Source: Oscillospiraceae bacterium
Lineage (GTDB): Bacteria > Bacillota > Clostridia > Oscillospirales > Oscillospiraceae
Direction: 5' to 3'
Assembly (NCBI GenBank): GCA_017549125.1
Contig: JAFYVL010000067.1
Span: 1-62,581 of the forward strand
DNA length: 62,581 bases
The notes below the pieces were generated by a model, which was given only the letters and a program-made list of their open reading frames with translations, was not told the DNA's origin and made no database searches. Made by a program: the position numbers and the translations under genes. Shown here one piece after another: positions 21,329 through 30,209 of this stretch. The stretch's first letter is position 1. The number at the start of each line of letters is the position of its first letter.

Positions 21329-21706
21329 ATGAGACAGAAAATCATTGAAGAACTAATGGCCATCGGCTTTGCAAGAGCCACGGATTATTTGTCTGTCCGG
21401 GAGGATAAATTGGAAGTACGCGCCACCGACGAACTGCCTCCGGTGGCAGGCGCGGCCATTGCATCCATTGAGCGTTCCACCACAGGTCTGAAGGTGAAGT
21501 TTTACGATAAGCTGAAGGCTTTGGAACTGTTGGGAAAATGCTGCGGCCTGTTTGAGACCGGACCGGAAGATCCGGAGGACAATGGTCTGCTGGAAGCTAT
21601 TTTGCAGGCTACGAAAGGAGAGTTAAGCGGTGCAATACAGGAAATTCAGTTCACGGCAGATGATGGCCATGACCTGGTGGAATCGACCGGGGCTGAGCCA
21701 TTATGA
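21329..21706 (+). CDS. Terminase small subunit lacking the N-terminal DNA-binding part
   Basis: The product has 125 residues. The stretch GLKVKFYDKLKALELLGKCC (about residues 47-66), preceded by FARATDYLSVRE and AAIASIE, is the hallmark of the C-terminal half of the Terminase_2 (XtmA-type) family. In ordinary phages about 60-70 residues with a helix-turn-helix come first; here the protein begins at the equivalent of their middle, and no upstream ORF supplies the rest. AAAGGAG precedes the start. A TerS without its DNA-recognition part should package DNA with little sequence preference, as known for the Rhodobacter GTA. Confidence 0.75.
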   Translation: MRQKIIEELMAIGFARATDYLSVREDKLEVRATDELPPVAGAAIASIERSTTGLKVKFYDKLKALELLGKCCGLFETGPEDPEDNGLLEAILQATKGELSGAIQEIQFTADDGHDLVESTGAEPL

Positions 21707-22850
21707 TGCCATTATCTGTGATGGTGCGGTTCGATCCGGCAAAACCGTGTCCATGACCGACGGCTTCTTCCTGTGGAGTATGCTGTCTTTCCAAAATGAG
21801 GCCTTTGCCATTTGTGGCAGAAGCATCGGCTCTTTGCAGCGAAACATTGTCCGCAACCTGTCTTCCTGGCTGGGCAAGGCCTTTACTGTCCAGCACAGCC
21901 GCAGCCAGAATATGCTGACCGTGACCGCCGGTGGCCACCGCAACACTTACTATCTGTTTGGCGGCCAGGACGAAAGCTCCTATGCGGCCATCCAGGGTAT
22001 CACTCTGGCAGGTGTGTTTCTGGACGAGGTGGCGCTGATGCCCCGTTCCTTTGTGGAGCAGGCTTGCGCCCGATGCTCCGTCACCGGCTCGAAAATGTGG
22101 TTCAACTGCAACCCGGCTGGCCCGGAGCATTGGTTCTACAAAGAGTGGCTGTTGAAGCGAAAAGAGAAAAATGCCCTGCGTCTGCACTTTACCATGGAGG
22201 ATAACCCGGGTTTAGACCCAAAGATCCGCCAGCGATACCAGCGGATGTACACCGGTGTGTTCTACCGGCGCTATGTGCTGGGTCAGTGGTGTCGGTCTGA
22301 GGGACTTGTCTATGCATTTGATCGGGAGAAACATATTGCAAAGGACATTCCCACCGATGGCCGGTACTACATCAGCGTGGACTATGGCACTATGAATCCC
22401 TTTTCAGCCGGACTTTGGTGCGTCAGCGGCAACAGGGCAGTGCGATTGCGTGAGTTTTACTACAGCGGTCGAGACAGGAACAAAACCATGACGGATGAGG
22501 AATATTATCAGGCTCTTGAGGCATTGGCCGGGGCATATCCTGTGGAACAGGTCATTGTAGATCCGTCAGCGGCATCCTTCATTGCTCTGATTCGTCGACG
22601 GGGACGGTTTGCGGTGCGAAAGGCCCAAAACGATGTGCTGGGCGGTATTCGATTGGTGGCATCTTTGCTGCAGGCAGGTTGCCTGCAGGTGTCGGAGAGC
22701 TGTACAGACAGCATCCGGGAGTTCGAACTCTACAGCTGGGAAGCGGATGGAGAGGATCGCCCGGTGAAGGAAAACGACCATGCCATGGATGATATCCGCT
22801 ATTTTTGCAATACCGTCCTGCGCAGAAGAATTCAAAAGGAGAGAGTATGA
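21630..22850 (+). CDS. Terminase large subunit (PBSX family)
   Basis: The product has 406 residues from a GTG start with AAAGGAG upstream, overlapping the TerS gene. N-terminal ATPase: Walker A DGAVRSGKT near residue 34, FAICGRSIGSLQRN, Walker B-like LAGVFLDEVALM. C-terminal nuclease: ISVDYGTMNP, VIVDPSAASF and a late DDIRY (HAMDDIRYFC). It is full length with all motifs, so the packaging motor appears intact. It should bind TerS and the portal and cut DNA at headful. The stop overlaps the portal start (ATGA). Confidence 0.93.
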   Translation: MQYRKFSSRQMMAMTWWNRPGLSHYDAIICDGAVRSGKTVSMTDGFFLWSMLSFQNEAFAICGRSIGSLQRNIVRNLSSWLGKAFTVQHSRSQNMLTVTAGGHRNTYYLFGGQDESSYAAIQGITLAGVFLDEVALMPRSFVEQACARCSVTGSKMWFNCNPAGPEHWFYKEWLLKRKEKNALRLHFTMEDNPGLDPKIRQRYQRMYTGVFYRRYVLGQWCRSEGLVYAFDREKHIAKDIPTDGRYYISVDYGTMNPFSAGLWCVSGNRAVRLREFYYSGRDRNKTMTDEEYYQALEALAGAYPVEQVIVDPSAASFIALIRRRGRFAVRKAQNDVLGGIRLVASLLQAGCLQVSESCTDSIREFELYSWEADGEDRPVKENDHAMDDIRYFCNTVLRRRIQKERV

Positions 22851-24202
22851 GAAATTGGTTTATGGAGCGATTGTGGCCACGAGCCAAGTCAGTACAAGGA
22901 GACCGAACAATGAATCAGTTTAACTATCAAGAGGCTTTTGGGGCAGAGGACCGGACCACAGATGCCATGCAAAAGGCCATTAGGGAATGGTACGACCTGT
23001 ACTACGGACGAAATTGCCCTCAGGGACATGACCCCGGTCAGCGAGTTGCCTACACCATTGTGAGCAAGCTGGTGAAGACCATGTTTGGTGAGTACCAGAC
23101 CCAAACCCAGGGTGTATTTGCCCATGGGGTGGTGGCGGCTCTCAACGAGAAAAGCCGGGAGGCTATGCACCAGACTCTGGTGGGCGGTGAATGTTATTTA
23201 AAACCCTGGGTAGGGGAGCAGGTGACCTTTGGTGTGATCCCCCGATGCAATGCGCTGATCTTCGGCAGAAACGGCAAGGGCGAGCCTGTGGATATGGGTA
23301 TCTGGGAGCGCAGTAGCCGTGGCAAATATCAGTATACCCTGTTGGAACGGCGGTATTTGGATGAAGCCGGCCATACGGTCATTGAAAATCGGCTGTTCCG
23401 CAGCGCAAATGATCGCAACCTGGGACAGGAAGTGCCCTTGAGCCAGCTACCCGATTACGCAGCTTTGCCCAAACGCTATGTCTATCCGGTTGGGCTGGCA
23501 AATTTGGGCCTGGTACGAATCAAAACACCCGGAATCAACTGCGTGGATGGTTCTTGGGACGGTGTGTCCGTGTATGCGGCGGCGGTGGATCTGATCCGTG
23601 CCATTGATGAAAACGAAGCCCAGCTGATCGAGGAATTCCGTCGTGGCGAGAGCCGGATCATTGCTTCGGCAGATATGCTTCGGGATGGCTTGCAGGATCA
23701 TCTGTTTGTAGGAATGGATGATGACCCCCAGAATGTGGGTATTCACATCTTTTCTCCCCAACTGCGGGAAACGTCCTATCTACATCGCAAGCAGGAATAT
23801 TTGCGGAACGTGGAGTCGGTGATCGGTCTGAAGCGTGGTATGTTGTCCGATGCCAACGAAGCCCAGAAAACCGCCACGGAGATCGCTTCCTCTGCCGGTG
23901 ATTTCAATCTGACCGTTATGGAATACCAGCGGATCTGGGAGAAGGCGCTGGCCGATGGTGTGCAGCTGTGCATCCAGCTGGCAAAGGTACAGGGCATGGA
24001 CACAGAACAGCCTGAGATCCCTGCTGTGGATTGGGGCAACGGTGTGCTCTACGATGAGGACAAGACCTGGGCGGACTACATGAACATGGTCAGCACAGGA
24101 CTGGTCAAACCCGAGATCGCCCTGGCATGGCGATTCGGTATGCAGGCGGAGACGGAAGAAGATCTTGCGGCCATCCGTCAGAAATTTATGCCGGAACTTT
24201 AA
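22847..24202 (+). CDS. Portal protein (SPP1/A118-like)
   Basis: The product has 451 residues, start 22847 with AAAAGGAGAG. Features include NEKSREAMHQTLVGGECYLK, a stem-like helical part and the C-terminal block VESVIGLKRGMLSDANEAQKT, characteristic of phage portals of Gram-positive siphoviruses. It forms the dodecameric ring at the capsid vertex through which DNA enters. Directly downstream of TerL, as in phages. Confidence 0.88.
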   Translation: MRNWFMERLWPRAKSVQGDRTMNQFNYQEAFGAEDRTTDAMQKAIREWYDLYYGRNCPQGHDPGQRVAYTIVSKLVKTMFGEYQTQTQGVFAHGVVAALNEKSREAMHQTLVGGECYLKPWVGEQVTFGVIPRCNALIFGRNGKGEPVDMGIWERSSRGKYQYTLLERRYLDEAGHTVIENRLFRSANDRNLGQEVPLSQLPDYAALPKRYVYPVGLANLGLVRIKTPGINCVDGSWDGVSVYAAAVDLIRAIDENEAQLIEEFRRGESRIIASADMLRDGLQDHLFVGMDDDPQNVGIHIFSPQLRETSYLHRKQEYLRNVESVIGLKRGMLSDANEAQKTATEIASSAGDFNLTVMEYQRIWEKALADGVQLCIQLAKVQGMDTEQPEIPAVDWGNGVLYDEDKTWADYMNMVSTGLVKPEIALAWRFGMQAETEEDLAAIRQKFMPEL

Positions 24203-24309
24203 AAATTCGACCGATCCGAAGTCGTTAAACTACGGGAATACAAAGGATGCGACCCTTAAAGGAAACGCTGATTTAATCATCGCTTCCTAAAGCGTAGTAT
24301 GGAGGAAAT

Positions 24310-24768
24310 ATGAAAAGAGAATTTTTGCAGAGTTTGACTATGGGCGATGCGCCCATGCCCAAGGAAATGGTGGATGCCATCATGGCAGAGCATGGCAAGG
24401 ATATCCAGGCCCATAAGCAGGCCGCCCAGCAATGGGAGGACAAGTACAATCAGACGGTAACAGCCCATCAGCAGGCATTGGCCCAGCTGGCATTCGACGG
24501 CATTGTAAAAGATGCGGTCAATGCCCAGCGCGGCCGCAACCTGACCGCCATTAAGGCATTGCTGGATCTGCCGTCTTTGCAGGAAAGTCCCCAGCCCACC
24601 GAAGCCGTACAGGCGGCGGTGCAGGCGCTGAAACAGGAGCATGGCTACCTGTTTGAAACCCAGCCTGCTATGCCTCCTTATGCCCCCGGTGCGGGCACAG
24701 GTGTGGCACAGGCAGAAGCGTCTCCCAATACCCTGGCAGGGGCATTGCGAGCAAAATTCAAAGGCTGA
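24310..24768 (+). CDS. Phage scaffold protein (Gp20-like)
   Basis: The product has 152 residues. Helical, with a Gln/Ala-rich middle (QAAQQWEDKYNQTVTAHQQA), a conserved GRNLTAIKALLDL segment and a flexible Pro/Gly C terminus (MPPYAPGAGTG). This fits the minor structural GP20 scaffold family, which templates capsid assembly and leaves the head. No maturation protease gene is nearby. GGAGG precedes the start. Confidence 0.8.
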   Translation: MKREFLQSLTMGDAPMPKEMVDAIMAEHGKDIQAHKQAAQQWEDKYNQTVTAHQQALAQLAFDGIVKDAVNAQRGRNLTAIKALLDLPSLQESPQPTEAVQAAVQALKQEHGYLFETQPAMPPYAPGAGTGVAQAEASPNTLAGALRAKFKG

Positions 24769-24771
24769 TAA

Positions 24772-24888
24772 AGCCTCCCTTGTAGGGGAGGTGGCACGGC
24801 CTAAGCCGTGACGGAGGGGTGTGCAGCTGTTTGAAACCGAACACCCCTCAGTCAGCTATCGCTGACAGCTCCCCTGCGAGGGGAGCCG
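24772..24888. repeat. Palindromic GGCTCCCC-type element between scaffold and capsid genes
   Basis: The ends are GCCTCCCTTGTAGGGGAGG and CTCCCCTGCGAGGGGAGC, with GACGGAGGGGTG and CACCCCTCAGTC inside. It is the same family as at 38380 and 39843. An intergenic host repeat inside the structural operon argues against recent phage infection. Confidence 0.8.
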
Positions 24889-24925
24889 TTACAACACGAT
24901 TGTTTTATGAAAGGAAGTTTTAATT

Positions 24926-25873
24926 ATGGCAATTACTTTGGCAGAAGCAAAGGTCGGCATGGCCGACAAGGTAGATCAGCAGATCGTAGATATGTTCCGT
25001 CGCAGTTCCTTGCTGCTGGACAACATGGTGTTTGATAATGTGATCACCCCCGGTACCGGTGGCAGCACCCTGACCTACGGTTACATTCAGATGAAGACCC
25101 CCTCCACCGCTGCGGTGCGTACCATCAATTCCGAGTTTACGCCCGGTGAGGCAAAACGCGAGCAGAAAACCACCAATGCGGTGATCATGGGCGGTTCCTT
25201 CCAGATCGACCGTGTACTGCAGAACACCAGCGGTGCTGTGGATGAGCTGGCTTTCCAGGCAGAGCAGAAGATCAAGGCGACCGCAAACTATTTCCACAAC
25301 ATGGCCATCAACGGTGACAGCCAGAAGGGCGGCTTTGACGGTCTGAAGAAGTTGCTGGGCGGCACTGCCAACCAGGTCACCTCCCAGGTGAGCCTGACCA
25401 CCTCCGCAGAGCTGGATGAGAACTACAACGCATTCCTCGACGAGATGGATGCTTTCCTCAGCACCCTGGACGGCAATGCGTCCTTGCTGCTGATGAACCG
25501 TGCCATGCTGATCAAGCTGCGTTCTATCGCCCGCCGTGCCGGTTACTATGAGCGTACCCGTGACGACTTCGGTCGTGTGGTGGAGACCTATGCCGGCATT
25601 CCCATGGTGGATATGGGCAAGTTCTTCGATGGCGAGAACACCACCGACGTGGTGGCCACCGAGGATGGCAAGACCTGCATCTATGCAGTGAGCCTGGGCT
25701 TGGACGGCTTCCATGGCATTGCGCCCCAGGGCGAGGGTGTCATTCAGTGCTTCATGCCTGACCTGAACACTCCCGGTGCTGTGAAGACCGGTGAAGTGGA
25801 ACTGGTGGCAGGTGTGGCGCTGAAGAATACCTTGAAGGCCGCTGTGCTGCAGGATATCGCCATCGGTGAATAA
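24926..25873 (+). CDS. Major capsid protein
   Basis: The product has 315 residues, immediately after the scaffold gene with AAAGGAAG. It contains LLDNMVFDNVITPGTGG near the start, FQIDRVLQN, a middle helix-rich part, and RDDFGRVVETYAGIPMVDMG typical of HK97/P22-like coat proteins. No cleavable scaffold region is fused. It would form the head. Confidence 0.85.
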   Translation: MAITLAEAKVGMADKVDQQIVDMFRRSSLLLDNMVFDNVITPGTGGSTLTYGYIQMKTPSTAAVRTINSEFTPGEAKREQKTTNAVIMGGSFQIDRVLQNTSGAVDELAFQAEQKIKATANYFHNMAINGDSQKGGFDGLKKLLGGTANQVTSQVSLTTSAELDENYNAFLDEMDAFLSTLDGNASLLLMNRAMLIKLRSIARRAGYYERTRDDFGRVVETYAGIPMVDMGKFFDGENTTDVVATEDGKTCIYAVSLGLDGFHGIAPQGEGVIQCFMPDLNTPGAVKTGEVELVAGVALKNTLKAAVLQDIAIGE

Positions 25874-25874
25874 T

Positions 25875-26186
25875 ATGCCTCACTATGGTGATTACATCCA
25901 GGTATATGGCGGTAATCTGATCCCCCAGGAGGCATTCGACCAAATGGTTGCCAGAGCCCGGGATGCTCTGGCAGCCATGAAACGGCAGTATGTGGTCACA
26001 GGCACCCAGCAGCAGGAAACCATGGCGCTGTGCGCCATGGCGGAGGCGGTGTATGGGGCAAAGGATATTACCTCTGCCACCATGGGCTCGGTGTCCGTTC
26101 ATTATGGGAATCGCCCAACCCGGTCAAAAGCCTTGTACCAGGCAGCCCGTCGATATCTGGATATTTATCGGGGGGTGGGGGCATGA
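25875..26186 (+). CDS. Head-tail connector (Gp6-like)
   Basis: About 103 residues, helical (QEAFDQMVARARDALAAMKR, ALYQAARRYLDIYRG). Size, order and the position after the capsid gene fit the DNA-packaging adaptor family. A GTG nine bases upstream is an alternative start that would overlap the capsid gene; no clear ribosome site is seen, so coupling is likely. Confidence 0.65.
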   Translation: MPHYGDYIQVYGGNLIPQEAFDQMVARARDALAAMKRQYVVTGTQQQETMALCAMAEAVYGAKDITSATMGSVSVHYGNRPTRSKALYQAARRYLDIYRGVGA

Positions 26187-26509
26187 TGGACGATTCTCTG
26201 TGTGACCGAACGGTGACCCGATACCGAAAGGTAGAAGGCCGCATGGAGCGACGGATTCTGGAGCGCTGTTACCTGGAATCCACCACAAGGGTGGATTATG
26301 ACGAAGATGGACGCACCATACAACGTCCCTTTTTGCTGATCCTGCCCGGTCACGGCAAGATCCGTGTGGATGATTTGATCTATGACGGGATCGGCCCGGA
26401 GGTGGCAGATATTCCAGCCAATGACCCCAGGCTGATGCTGGTGCAGTATGTAACCGAATTTCCCGGCCATACAGAAGCGGGCAGAAAATCCTCTGCCTTT
26501 GGTTACTAA
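26183..26509 (+). CDS. Small head-completion type protein
   Basis: The product has 108 residues, overlapping the previous stop (ATGA). It resembles the short beta-rich minor head proteins of siphoviruses (SSTTRVDYDEDG-like strands are not shared with known enzymes; RPFLLILPGHGKIRVDD is its central strand pair). It probably stops the portal channel or joins head to tail, by position. Confidence 0.6.
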   Translation: MMDDSLCDRTVTRYRKVEGRMERRILERCYLESTTRVDYDEDGRTIQRPFLLILPGHGKIRVDDLIYDGIGPEVADIPANDPRLMLVQYVTEFPGHTEAGRKSSAFGY

Positions 26510-26522
26510 GGAGGTTGGGGAT

Positions 26523-26918
26523 ATGCTTCAGCAAGTGAAAGCGTGGTTGGAGGGCCATCTGGGGGCTGTGACCGTGGATTATGTGGACAGCAGCGCCCCG
26601 TCCACAGGCCTATATCCTCGTGGTCTGCGCCGTTTGTGGCAGACCCGGGATATTCTGGGCAATACCACAGAACGATACCGATGCCAATTCACCATCCGTC
26701 GGGTGGTGTCCGGCATGGGGGATCAGACCGATCATGCCCTTTGGCTGATGGATCTGCAAAACTGGGTGCGCCAGAGCCAGGATGCGCCCCTGCTGGGGGA
26801 GGATACCCAGTGGTATGCAGAAAACGGCAAGTGCATCCAAGTGACCCAGGCAGGAACAGGCATTTACACCCTGGAACTGTACGGTGAGTTTACCAAGAAA
26901 ATCAATGGAGGAACATAA
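26523..26918 (+). CDS. Minor capsid / tail-terminator type protein
   Basis: The product has 131 residues, start 26523 with AAGGAGG. It contains YPRGLRRLWQTRDILGNTTE, QFTIRRVV, and a C-terminal TGIYTLELYGEF. The location before the tail tube gene fits a tail-terminator or minor capsid role. Family assignment is by order, not by clear motif. Confidence 0.6.
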   Translation: MLQQVKAWLEGHLGAVTVDYVDSSAPSTGLYPRGLRRLWQTRDILGNTTERYRCQFTIRRVVSGMGDQTDHALWLMDLQNWVRQSQDAPLLGEDTQWYAENGKCIQVTQAGTGIYTLELYGEFTKKINGGT

Positions 26919-27397
26919 TGAAGATCGAAAGAAAATATTTAGCCCATTACATTGACGCAGCACCCATCGGCAGCAGCAATGCAGTCTATGAGCGTTTGGG
27001 TATGGATCTGGAGGAGTTTCGTGCGGAGCTGGCAGCGCAGGTGGACACCAAGAAGAATATTCTGGGTGAGACTTCTGTGGTGATCTCCGGCTACGATAAG
27101 ACCGCCGCAGTAGAACCCTACTATGCCCAGACCGGCAGCGCCCTGTTTGAGCGTCTGCAGGACATCATTGACAACAACCGTGTGTTGGATGATCTGAAGG
27201 TCAATGTGGTGGAGGTGAAGCTGTGGGAGGCGGAGAGCGAAGGCGTGTATCCTGCTGTCCGTGAAGAGGCTTATGTGGAAGTTACCAGCTATGGCGGCGA
27301 TACCACAGGCTATCAGATCCCCTTCACCATCCACTATACCGGCACAAAGGTCAAGGGTACGTTCAACGTAGCCGCCAAGACCTTTACCGCTAACTAA
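26918..27397 (+). CDS. Major tail (tube) protein
   Basis: The product has 159 residues, overlapping the previous gene by one base. Beta-rich, with a YAQTGSALFERLQDIIDN middle and IPFTIHYTGTKVKGTFN at the C terminus, the pattern of siphovirus tube proteins. A stem-loop without a T run (27401-27420) follows, as often seen after abundant tail mRNAs. Confidence 0.75.
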   Translation: MKIERKYLAHYIDAAPIGSSNAVYERLGMDLEEFRAELAAQVDTKKNILGETSVVISGYDKTAAVEPYYAQTGSALFERLQDIIDNNRVLDDLKVNVVEVKLWEAESEGVYPAVREEAYVEVTSYGGDTTGYQIPFTIHYTGTKVKGTFNVAAKTFTAN

Positions 27398-27400
27398 AAA

Positions 27401-27420
27401 GTGGGGGCATTCGCCCCCAC
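27401..27420 (+). promoter_or_regulatory. Stem-loop after the tail tube gene
   Basis: GTGGGGGC-attc-GCCCCCAC is a perfect 8-bp GC stem without a T tract. It may attenuate or stabilise the mRNA so that tube protein exceeds the downstream products. Confidence 0.65.
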
Positions 27421-27441
27421 AACACAGAAAGGATAAAAACC

Positions 27442-27804
27442 ATGGAAACTTTAAAAATTGATTGCGGTTTGCGGGAATATCGGGTCAACGGCAAAGGCAT
27501 TTTGCGTCTGAATCCTACAGATCCCAATGTATATACCCGATTTGAGGAAATGATGGAAACGCTGCCTAATATGGCAGAGCAGGTGGGTAGCGTCAAAGAA
27601 CTGGATCAGCGGCTGAAGGCCGCCTTGAACCAGGTGTTTCCCGGCAACGATTTTGATAAATTGCTGGGTGGTGTGAGCCTGCTGGCCGTGTGCGCCAATG
27701 GACAGAAGGTGCTGGATAATTTGTTGGAGGCTTTGGCAGCGGTGATGGAGCAGGGTATGGAGGAATATGCGCAGTTGCTGGCACAGCAGGTGCATGGCCA
27801 ATGA
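27442..27804 (+). CDS. Tail assembly chaperone, first part (gpG-like)
   Basis: The product has 120 residues, acidic and helical after a short strand (METLKIDCGLREYRVNGKG). Together with the overlapping Gp15-like gene it occupies the tail-chaperone position before the tape measure. AAAGGAT precedes the start. I saw no slippery sequence needed to join the two frames; ATGA coupling is used instead. Confidence 0.7.
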   Translation: METLKIDCGLREYRVNGKGILRLNPTDPNVYTRFEEMMETLPNMAEQVGSVKELDQRLKAALNQVFPGNDFDKLLGGVSLLAVCANGQKVLDNLLEALAAVMEQGMEEYAQLLAQQVHGQ

Positions 27805-28349
27805 ACCTGTGGCAGCTACCGAAACAGGCCACCATCGGCGGTAAAACCTACGGAATTTATGCGGATTTCCGGGATGTGTTGCAGATGGTGGGTTACCTGG
27901 ATGACCCGGCGTTGCCGGTGTGGCTGCGCTGGAAGATCGCCTTGCGGCTGTTTTACGATGGGCCGATCCCTTGTGAACATCAGAAAGAAGCCATGGAGTA
28001 TCTGGAAGAATTTCTGTGCTGTGGACGGCAGGGAGCTCAGAGCGTCAAGCGTTTGGATTGGAAGCTGGACAGCGATCTGATCCTGTCGGATGTGAACAAG
28101 GTGGCATGCTGTGAGATCCGCCAGCTGCCCTTTGTCCATTGGTGGACATTTCTGGCGTGGTTTCATGCCATCGGTCCGGGACAGCTGAGTACCGTGGTCG
28201 GGATTCGGGATAAGCTTGCCCGCGGGATCAAGCTGGAATCCTGGGAACAGGAGTACTACCGACAAAACCGTGACAGAATCCAAATGCGGCAACCGCTTTC
28301 TGCCCAGGAGCGAGAGGAAAAAGAGAAATTAGAAAAACTTTTATCATAA
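27801..28349 (+). CDS. Gp15-like tail assembly protein
   Basis: The product has 182 residues. The block VHWWTFLAWFHAIGPGQLST (about residues 111-130) followed by IRDKLARG and a charged tail is characteristic of the bacteriophage Gp15 family found between tube and tape-measure genes. It overlaps the previous gene by 4 bp. Confidence 0.8.
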   Translation: MNLWQLPKQATIGGKTYGIYADFRDVLQMVGYLDDPALPVWLRWKIALRLFYDGPIPCEHQKEAMEYLEEFLCCGRQGAQSVKRLDWKLDSDLILSDVNKVACCEIRQLPFVHWWTFLAWFHAIGPGQLSTVVGIRDKLARGIKLESWEQEYYRQNRDRIQMRQPLSAQEREEKEKLEKLLS

Positions 28350-28372
28350 TATGGTAGGAATAGGGAGGAATT

Positions 28373-29815
28373 ATGCCGAAATATGAAACCATACAGTTTG
28401 AGATGAAAGTGCAGGGTGAGCAGGAGGAGCAGAATGTTTTTACAGAGGTTTTGCAGGGCATACGGGAGAAATTGCAAAAAACCGGCAGCGTTCTGACACG
28501 CACCCTAAGCGATATGAAAAAGGGTGCAACCGCCACCTTATCCACCGTATCCAAGCTGTTCAAAAGCATGAGTACCGGGCAGGATACCAAAACTGCCAAT
28601 AAGACGCTCCGTCGTACGGTGGCAAGCTTCGACGAATTGAACCGCCTGGTCAAGCAAGCGACCTCCAGCACCGGCAAGAACAGTGCGGCCAAGGATAATG
28701 CGCAGGTGGTGGCATCTGCAGCCCAGGTGCTGGATAAACTCAAGGAACTGGGCGGCAAAGTCAAGGAGCAAATCATTGACCCGTTGAAGCAATTGCCGGA
28801 ACTGGGGCTGGAGCAAGGACTACAGAACCTGGGCAATGGCATTTTGAATCTGATGGGTGTGTTCCGGGATCACAACGGTCTACTCCATACAGTAGGCGGT
28901 GAGTGGGACAATCTGAATCTGAAAACCGGTTTCTGGCGGGATACCATTGAACGAGCCAACCAGTCCACGGGGCTGTTTAATGATATGCTGGTACAGACCG
29001 GATTTCGTGCAGATACCACCGGACAGGTGCTGAATCTGTTGGGGGTGGAGGTCAGTGGAACGGCCAATACCTTCGGTCAGCTGGGTAGTTCTGCCAGTGC
29101 AGGCTGGACGGCAGTAAACCAAGCGTGGTCGGGGGCGGCAAGCTGGTTCGGTTCTGCGGTGACCGGACCGTTGGGAACAGCCTTTGGCAATGTGTTCGGT
29201 ACGATTAAAACTGACTCGAAAAATACATCCACAGAGGTGAAAAATACCTTTTCCGGCTTGGGTACGAATTTTACTACGGAGTTTTCCAATGCCTGGAAGC
29301 GAGTATCCGGCGCATTTACCTCCGGTGGTAGTGTGTACACAGCGGTGGAGGGCGGTGTGCTTACCGGCTTTAAAACCGCTGTAAACTCCTTGATCAGCGG
29401 TGTCAATACGGTGACCGCCGTGCCCTTCAATGGCTTAAATACGGTGCTGGACAAGGTTCAGAACATCAAGATCGGCTCTTTGAAGCCCTTCTCGTTCCTG
29501 TCCTGGCGTGCTTCTGTGCCCAGAATTCCCTTTCTGGCGCAAGGTGCGGTACTGCCTGCCAACAAGCCTTTTTTGGCTATGGTGGGCGATCAGCGGCATG
29601 GAACCAACGTAGAAGCACCTTTGTCTACCATCCAGGAGGCGGTGGTGCTGGCCATGGAGGACTACATGCAGGGCAATTTGGCAGGTCATGCTGCTACGGT
29701 AGAACTGTTGCAGCAGCTATTATCTGCGGTGCAGGGCATCTCCATTGGGGATGAGACCATTGCGGCAGCCTGTCACCGTCACAACAGCAAAATGGCCATT
29801 GTCAATGGCAGATAG
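28373..29815 (+). CDS. Short tape measure protein
   Basis: The product has 480 residues with a GGGAGGAATT site. Charged N-terminal helices, a Ser/Thr/Gly/Ala-rich middle with long low-complexity helices, and a C terminus with FLAQGAVLPANKPFLAMVGD, QRHGTNVEAPLSTI and EAVVLAM, the classic end of tape measure proteins. At 480 residues it is short, predicting a short tail (roughly 70 nm using the usual 0.15 nm per residue). Confidence 0.85.
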   Translation: MPKYETIQFEMKVQGEQEEQNVFTEVLQGIREKLQKTGSVLTRTLSDMKKGATATLSTVSKLFKSMSTGQDTKTANKTLRRTVASFDELNRLVKQATSSTGKNSAAKDNAQVVASAAQVLDKLKELGGKVKEQIIDPLKQLPELGLEQGLQNLGNGILNLMGVFRDHNGLLHTVGGEWDNLNLKTGFWRDTIERANQSTGLFNDMLVQTGFRADTTGQVLNLLGVEVSGTANTFGQLGSSASAGWTAVNQAWSGAASWFGSAVTGPLGTAFGNVFGTIKTDSKNTSTEVKNTFSGLGTNFTTEFSNAWKRVSGAFTSGGSVYTAVEGGVLTGFKTAVNSLISGVNTVTAVPFNGLNTVLDKVQNIKIGSLKPFSFLSWRASVPRIPFLAQGAVLPANKPFLAMVGDQRHGTNVEAPLSTIQEAVVLAMEDYMQGNLAGHAATVELLQQLLSAVQGISIGDETIAAACHRHNSKMAIVNGR

Positions 29816-29829
29816 ATGAGGGAGGAATT

Positions 29830-30204
29830 ATGCGAAAAACTACCACTTTATTTCAGGTAAACGGCAAAGCCATTCTGGTGCCGGATGGGTCTGTGGGTAT
29901 GTCCTATGAGGATGTGGATAGCAGCGATGCCGGTCGTGACGAGAGCGGCTATATGCACCGTGTGATGGTGCGCAATAAGGTAGGTGTCTGGTCATTTACC
30001 TATCATAATCTGACCGAGGCGGAGAAGAATTATATGGAAAATCTGTTTGGTTCTGCTTCTGTCTTTCAGTTCACCCACCCGGATCGTATCGCCTCCGACC
30101 GAATGGTCACCACCCAATGTTACCGCAGTAAATATAACCTGTCCTGGCGCAATAGTAAGACCGGTCTATGGAGCAATTATAGCTTCAATGTGATCGAGTG
30201 TTGA
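29830..30204 (+). CDS. Small tail protein after the tape measure
   Basis: The product has 124 residues, beta-rich, with ESGYMHRVMVRNKVGVWSFT and SKTGLWSNYSFNVIEC. It lies where distal-tail or DUF6711-like proteins occur. GGGAGGAATT precedes the start, and the stop is 6 bp from the next gene. Confidence 0.6.
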   Translation: MRKTTTLFQVNGKAILVPDGSVGMSYEDVDSSDAGRDESGYMHRVMVRNKVGVWSFTYHNLTEAEKNYMENLFGSASVFQFTHPDRIASDRMVTTQCYRSKYNLSWRNSKTGLWSNYSFNVIEC

Positions 30205-30209
30205 GGTGC

